From: Clostridia bacterium
GTDB lineage: Bacteria > Bacillota > Clostridia > Christensenellales > Aristaeellaceae
DNA length: 64,000 nucleotides
Direction: 5' to 3'
Assembly: GCA_017508975.1 (NCBI GenBank)
Contig: JAFWQU010000013.1
Span: 42,562 to 106,561 of the forward strand
The notes beneath the pieces are model-generated. The model did not search any database. It saw nothing but the letters and a program-made list of their open reading frames with translations, and had not been told where the DNA came from. Position 1 is the stretch's first letter. Each line of letters begins with the position of its first letter. Shown here in pieces: positions 60,712 through 64,000 of the stretch. Both the position numbers and the translations under genes were made by a program.

Positions 60712-60754
60712 AAAAAATTTTACAGACGTAAAAATTTTAGAAGGAATTCTAAAA
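60712..60754 (+). promoter_or_regulatory. AT-rich leader hairpins upstream of the IspH-S1 gene
   Basis: AAAATTTTAC and GTAAAAATTTT form one near-perfect inverted repeat, and TTTTAGAA (60735-60742) with TTCTAAAA (60747-60754) a perfect one with a GGAA loop. The tract is strikingly AT-rich in a GC-rich window. It may be a terminator/promoter region or a leader bound by ribosomal protein S1; the role is inference. Confidence 0.45.
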
Positions 60755-60813
60755 GTTACGGCGAAAACAGAAGGTTGATTCATTAGGGTATCAGGCACCG
60801 GAGGAGGCTGGCT

Positions 60814-62820
60814 ATGCCGCTGGAAATCGCGCCCCACGCGGGCTTCTGCATGGGCGTGCGGCGGGCTGTGGACGCCGCCCAGGTGATCTGTGAGTCCGGC
60901 ACCCCCTCCTGTACGCTGGGGGAGCTGATCCACAATCCCCAGGTGGTGGAGGAGCTGCGCCGCCGGGGCATGCCGCCGATCGGGGAGCCCTCGGAGGCCG
61001 CCGGACGGCAGGTGCTGATCCGCAGCCACGGCGTCGCGCCGCAGGTGCTGCGGGAGCTCGAGGCGCTGGGCTGCAAGGTCCAGGACCTGACCTGCCCCTT
61101 CGTGGATCGGCTGCACCGGATTGTGGCGGAGGCCACCGCCGGCGGCAAGCCGGTCATCGTCGTCGGGGAGCGCGCGCATCCCGAGGTTGTGGGGACCGTC
61201 GGCTGGGCACAGGGCCCGGCCTGGGTGGTTGCCACGGCGGAGGAGGCGGCCGCGCTGCCGGAGATGGACGAGGCCACGGTCTGCGCCCAGACCACCTTTC
61301 CCCCGGACCGGTGGGAGGAGATTCTCCGGGTGCTGGAGACCCGCGTGAAGCACCTCGCCCGGCAGAACACCATCTGTTCCGCCACCCATCAGCGCCAGCA
61401 GGAGGCGCGGGAGCTGGCGGCGCGCTCGGACGCCATGATCGTCGTGGGCGGCCGGCACAGCGCGAACACCCGGAAGCTCTATGAATCCTGCAGGGCTCTG
61501 TGCCCGCGAACCATTTTGGTAGAGTGCGCGGCGGAGATTCCGCCTGCCTTTGCAAATATACATTCCGACAGGATCGGAATGACCGCCGGAGCATCCACGC
61601 CCGACGGGACACTGAAGGAGGTTGTCACTGCCATGACTGACAACGAGAACATGAACCCCGTTACCCCCGAGGAGACGACCCAGAGTGAGTTCGAAGCGGG
61701 AATCGAATCCACGATGCGTCGCTACCGGACCGGCCAGACGGTCACCGGCACGGTGATTTCTGTTGGCCCGGAGATCATCATCGTCAACATCGGCGGCAAG
61801 TCCGACGGCTTGCTGAAGGTCGCTGACTGCACCGAGGAAGGTGTGAAGGAAGGCGACGAGATCGAGGTTGAGATCGTCCGCGTGAACGATGGCGAGGGCA
61901 ACGTGGTCCTCTCCCAGCGCAATGTGGTGAACCGCAAGGCGTGGGAGGCGCTGATGGCGAAGTACAATGCCGGCGAGATCGTCGACGGCGTTGGCAAGGA
62001 GGTCGTCAGAGGCGGTCTGTTGGCGGATGTCGGCGGTGTGCGTGCTTTTGTCCCCGCCAGCCATCTGGCCAACCACTACGTTGAGAAGATCGGCGAGTTC
62101 GTCGGCAAGGACATGCGCCTGAAGATCATCGAGGTCGATGAGAAGAAAAAGCGCGTGGTCGCCAGCCGCCGCGAGGCCATCAAGGAAGAGAACGAGGCCC
62201 GCAAGAAGGAAGCCTGGGACCGCCTGGAGGAGGGCATGGTCATCACCGGCGAAGTCCGCCGTCTGGTGGAATTCGGCGCCTTCGTCGACGTCGGCGGCGT
62301 GGACGGCCTGATCCATATCACCGACCTGAGCTGGAGCCGCGTGAAGGAAGCCAGCGAGGTGGTCAAGCCCGGCCAGCGCATCCAGGTGAAGGTGCTGAAG
62401 CTGGATCCCGCCCGCGGCCGTATCTCCCTGGGCTACAAGCAGCTGCTGCCCCAGCCCTGGGACAATGTCGAGGAGCGCTATCCCGTGGACTCCATCGTGG
62501 CCGGCAAGGTGGTCCGCATCACCGATTTCGGCTGCTTTGTGGAGCTGGAGCGCGGCCTGGACGGTCTGGTGCACATCTCCCAGTGCGCGCCGAACAAGAT
62601 CGCCAAGGTCGAGGACGCCGTCCAGGTCGGCCAGGAAGTGCATGTGAAGGTGCTCTCTGTGGATCCCGCCCAGAAGCGCATCTCGCTGTCCATCCGGCAG
62701 GCGCTGGAGGACGAGGCGATGGACGAAGCCGCGCTGGATCTGCCGGTGGATGAGCCCGCCGCCGAGCCCGTGGAAACCGCGGAAGCCGCTCCCGAGGCGC
62801 CCGCCGAGCCCGAGGCCTGA
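60814..62820 (+). CDS. ispH: IspH-ribosomal S1 fusion protein
   Basis: A 668-residue fusion known from Clostridia. Residues 1-270 are 4-hydroxy-3-methylbut-2-enyl diphosphate reductase, the last step of the MEP isoprenoid pathway. C12, C94 and C188 should bind the iron-sulfur cluster, with H40, H72 and H122 in the active site. Residues 274-668 hold four S1 RNA-binding domains (starting near TGQTVTGTVISVG, GEIVDGVGKEV, EGMVITGEVRRL and PVDSIVAGKVVRI) and an acidic Ala/Pro-rich tail. An AAGGAGG seven to twelve bases ahead of ATG 61633 would allow separate S1 translation. GGAGGAGG precedes the main ATG. S1 helps ribosomes bind mRNA. Confidence 0.94.
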   Translation: MPLEIAPHAGFCMGVRRAVDAAQVICESGTPSCTLGELIHNPQVVEELRRRGMPPIGEPSEAAGRQVLIRSHGVAPQVLRELEALGCKVQDLTCPFVDRLHRIVAEATAGGKPVIVVGERAHPEVVGTVGWAQGPAWVVATAEEAAALPEMDEATVCAQTTFPPDRWEEILRVLETRVKHLARQNTICSATHQRQQEARELAARSDAMIVVGGRHSANTRKLYESCRALCPRTILVECAAEIPPAFANIHSDRIGMTAGASTPDGTLKEVVTAMTDNENMNPVTPEETTQSEFEAGIESTMRRYRTGQTVTGTVISVGPEIIIVNIGGKSDGLLKVADCTEEGVKEGDEIEVEIVRVNDGEGNVVLSQRNVVNRKAWEALMAKYNAGEIVDGVGKEVVRGGLLADVGGVRAFVPASHLANHYVEKIGEFVGKDMRLKIIEVDEKKKRVVASRREAIKEENEARKKEAWDRLEEGMVITGEVRRLVEFGAFVDVGGVDGLIHITDLSWSRVKEASEVVKPGQRIQVKVLKLDPARGRISLGYKQLLPQPWDNVEERYPVDSIVAGKVVRITDFGCFVELERGLDGLVHISQCAPNKIAKVEDAVQVGQEVHVKVLSVDPAQKRISLSIRQALEDEAMDEAALDLPVDEPAAEPVETAEAAPEAPAEPEA

Positions 62821-62836
62821 GAACGAGTTCGCTCAC

Positions 62837-62868
62837 AGGGCCCCTGAAAAAACCAGGGGCCTTGTTTG
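62837..62868 (+). terminator. Terminator of the IspH-S1 gene
   Basis: GGCCCCTG (62839-62846) and CAGGGGCC (62854-62861) with an AAAAAAC loop, followed by TTGTTTG. The thiN ribosome binding site follows within 10 bases, so some read-through is likely. Confidence 0.75.
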
Positions 62869-62883
62869 CGTGAGGAGAATGCG

Positions 62884-63534
62884 ATGACTGTGCAGTCCGG
62901 AAAGTGTGTGATTCTGGCCGCCCGCTGGCAGGGCGAGGAGGCGGCGTTCCTCTCCCCCGGGGAGGGCGATCTGCTGCTGTGCGCGGACGCGGGCTATGTC
63001 CGGGCGCGCGCTTTCGGCTGGACGCCCGCGCTGACGATCGGCGACTGGGACTCGCTGCCGCTCGGGACAGAGGTGCAGGGACCGCGTCGGACGGTTCCAG
63101 CCCACAAGGACGACACGGATACCGCCCTGTGCGTGCAGGAGGGCCGCGCCCGCGGCTACCGGCATTTCCGCGTGGGCGGCGGCCTGGGCGGGCGGCTGGA
63201 CCACACCCTCGCGAATCTGCAGCTGGCGGCGGACTGCGCCCTGCGCGGCGAGTCCCTGTGGCTGTGCGACACCCTGAACCGTGTCACCGTGCTGGCCCCC
63301 GGCGAGTACATCCTGCCCCGGATGCCGGACCGCAAGCTCTCCCTGCTGGCCTTCAGCGAGCATGTGCGCGGCGTCACCCTCCGCGGCACCGAGTGGGAGC
63401 TGACCGACGCGGAGCTCCACAGCCGCGTCCCCCTGGGCGTCAGCAACGAGTGGCGCGCCGATGCCGCCCGCCTCTCCTTCCGGGAGGGCCTGCTGCTTTT
63501 CCTGGCGTCGGGGGAGGAAGAGACGGAGAGATAA
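62884..63534 (+). CDS. thiN: Thiamine pyrophosphokinase
   Basis: A 216-residue enzyme transferring pyrophosphate from ATP to thiamine. Motifs are LLCADAGYVRARAFG, TIGDWDSL (usually GDFDS), HKDDTDTALCVQEG and GGLGGRLDHTLANLQL. An in-frame ATG six codons upstream is less likely because AGGAG lies six bases before the chosen one. It commonly lies near ribosome-associated genes in Clostridia. Confidence 0.92.
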   Translation: MTVQSGKCVILAARWQGEEAAFLSPGEGDLLLCADAGYVRARAFGWTPALTIGDWDSLPLGTEVQGPRRTVPAHKDDTDTALCVQEGRARGYRHFRVGGGLGGRLDHTLANLQLAADCALRGESLWLCDTLNRVTVLAPGEYILPRMPDRKLSLLAFSEHVRGVTLRGTEWELTDAELHSRVPLGVSNEWRADAARLSFREGLLLFLASGEEETER

Positions 63535-63547
63535 TACTATTTCCCAT

Positions 63548-64000
63548 CTAAAACATAGACACAATCCATTGCCTGCCAGTGATACTGTGAATGACGCTGG
63601 CAGGCAAATCATTAATGACGGAACAGAGGCGGTCAACAACATGATCCAAGGTTTTGAAAACCTCATTTCGAAAGCCCCGCTTTCGGATTTCCTTCCAGAT
63701 TTGTTCAATGGGATTCATCTCCGGCGTATAGGGTGGGATAAAGGTCAGCGTGATTCGATCCGGAATTTCCAGTGAATTGGATTTATGCCACATAGCTCCA
63801 TCACAGACCAGCACAATTTGGTCGTTTGGGTATGCCTTGGCCAAATCAGCCAGGAATACGTTCATACAGTCTGTATTGCAGTACGGGAGAACGAGAAAGA
63901 AACTGTTCCCATCCCGCGGCTCCACCGCGCCATACGCGTATCGGTATTCCCGTATATGGTGGCATGGGACAGCCGGTCGGATTCCTTTCCTGCACCAGCA
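63548..64000 (-). mobile_element. IS630-family transposase, C-terminal part, running off the window
   Basis: The minus-strand frame is open from the window edge to its stop at 63548 (about 150 codons seen). It has a DDE core: HHIREYRYAYGAVEP, then a catalytic aspartate in LVCDGAMWHKS, and PPYTPEMNPIEQIWKEIRKR with the catalytic glutamate. The N-terminal helix-turn-helix half is outside the window. The left end of the element should lie at about 63535-63548, just past thiN; the sequence there (AATACTATTTCCCATC) has only loose similarity to the ends of the dispersed repeat elements. Confidence 0.88.

Overview
The window looks like the chromosome of a GC-rich, Gram-positive-type anaerobe of the Clostridia, probably gut or rumen associated. 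This is an inference. The supports are AGGAGG-type ribosome binding sites with GTG/TTG starts, a fused IspH-ribosomal S1 gene, exported proteins with simple signal peptides, and three glycoside hydrolases for plant or host glycans (type I pullulanase, GH29 fucosidase, GH120 xylosidase). An AT-rich gene of foreign look lies at the left edge and the C-terminal part of an IS630-type transposase runs off the right edge.

Layout. 1-3 kb: AT-rich SAP-domain gene, small membrane protein, alpha-oxoamine synthase. 3.7-8.5 kb: exported pullulanase, divergent from a small anchored protein and a cytoplasmic GH29 fucosidase. 9.2-11.3 kb: ECF sigma factor, zinc-finger anti-sigma factor and DUF4097 lipoprotein operon with a visible ECF-type autoregulatory promoter. 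11.5-18.4 kb: GH120 beta-xylosidase, AraC regulator, two sugar permeases and a binding protein, a likely xylo-oligosaccharide uptake and cleavage locus without its own ATPase. 18.9-22 kb: Gld-type ABC export system. 22-31 kb: lactate dehydrogenase, DUF3048 protein, GtrA, endonuclease III, NadR-like enzyme, Nudix hydrolase, a secreted unknown, a purine nucleoside permease (NUP) family protein and a methyltransferase. 31.9-33.4 kb: micro-ORF, PadR, DUF4097-type operon. 33.7-38.9 kb: a run of single accessory genes (nucleotidyltransferase fusion, zinc ribbon, methyltransferase, HAD phosphatase, Sel1 protein, DinJ/YafQ toxin-antitoxin). 39-46 kb: two-component system, nitroreductase-like protein and a heterodimeric ABC exporter. 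46.7-55 kb: MATE pump, small membrane proteins, YdcF, secreted unknowns, RpiB and a proline-rich wall-spanning SGNH protein. 55-60.7 kb: BMP-type nucleoside ABC importer. 60.8-63.5 kb: IspH-S1 fusion and thiamine pyrophosphokinase.

The most unusual feature is a family of palindromic intergenic repeats. By eye I count about 27 copies of one core hairpin (CCAGGGC-loop-GCCCTGG, followed by ACCTTCGG), usually preceded by a second hairpin. It occurs as (i) elements of about 138 bp with terminal inverted repeats (ATACCAATCTCA / TGAGATTGGTAT), alone or in tandem, and (ii) composites of about 300-600 bp in which two cores in opposite orientation enclose one of two shared interiors. Copies carry paired stem changes that keep the hairpins. 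They occupy nearly every gap over 250 bp from 3 to 51 kb and none lies inside a gene I accept. Between 33.5 and 37.7 kb they separate single accessory genes in a cassette-like pattern, and one small zinc-ribbon gene sits exactly between two inverted copies.
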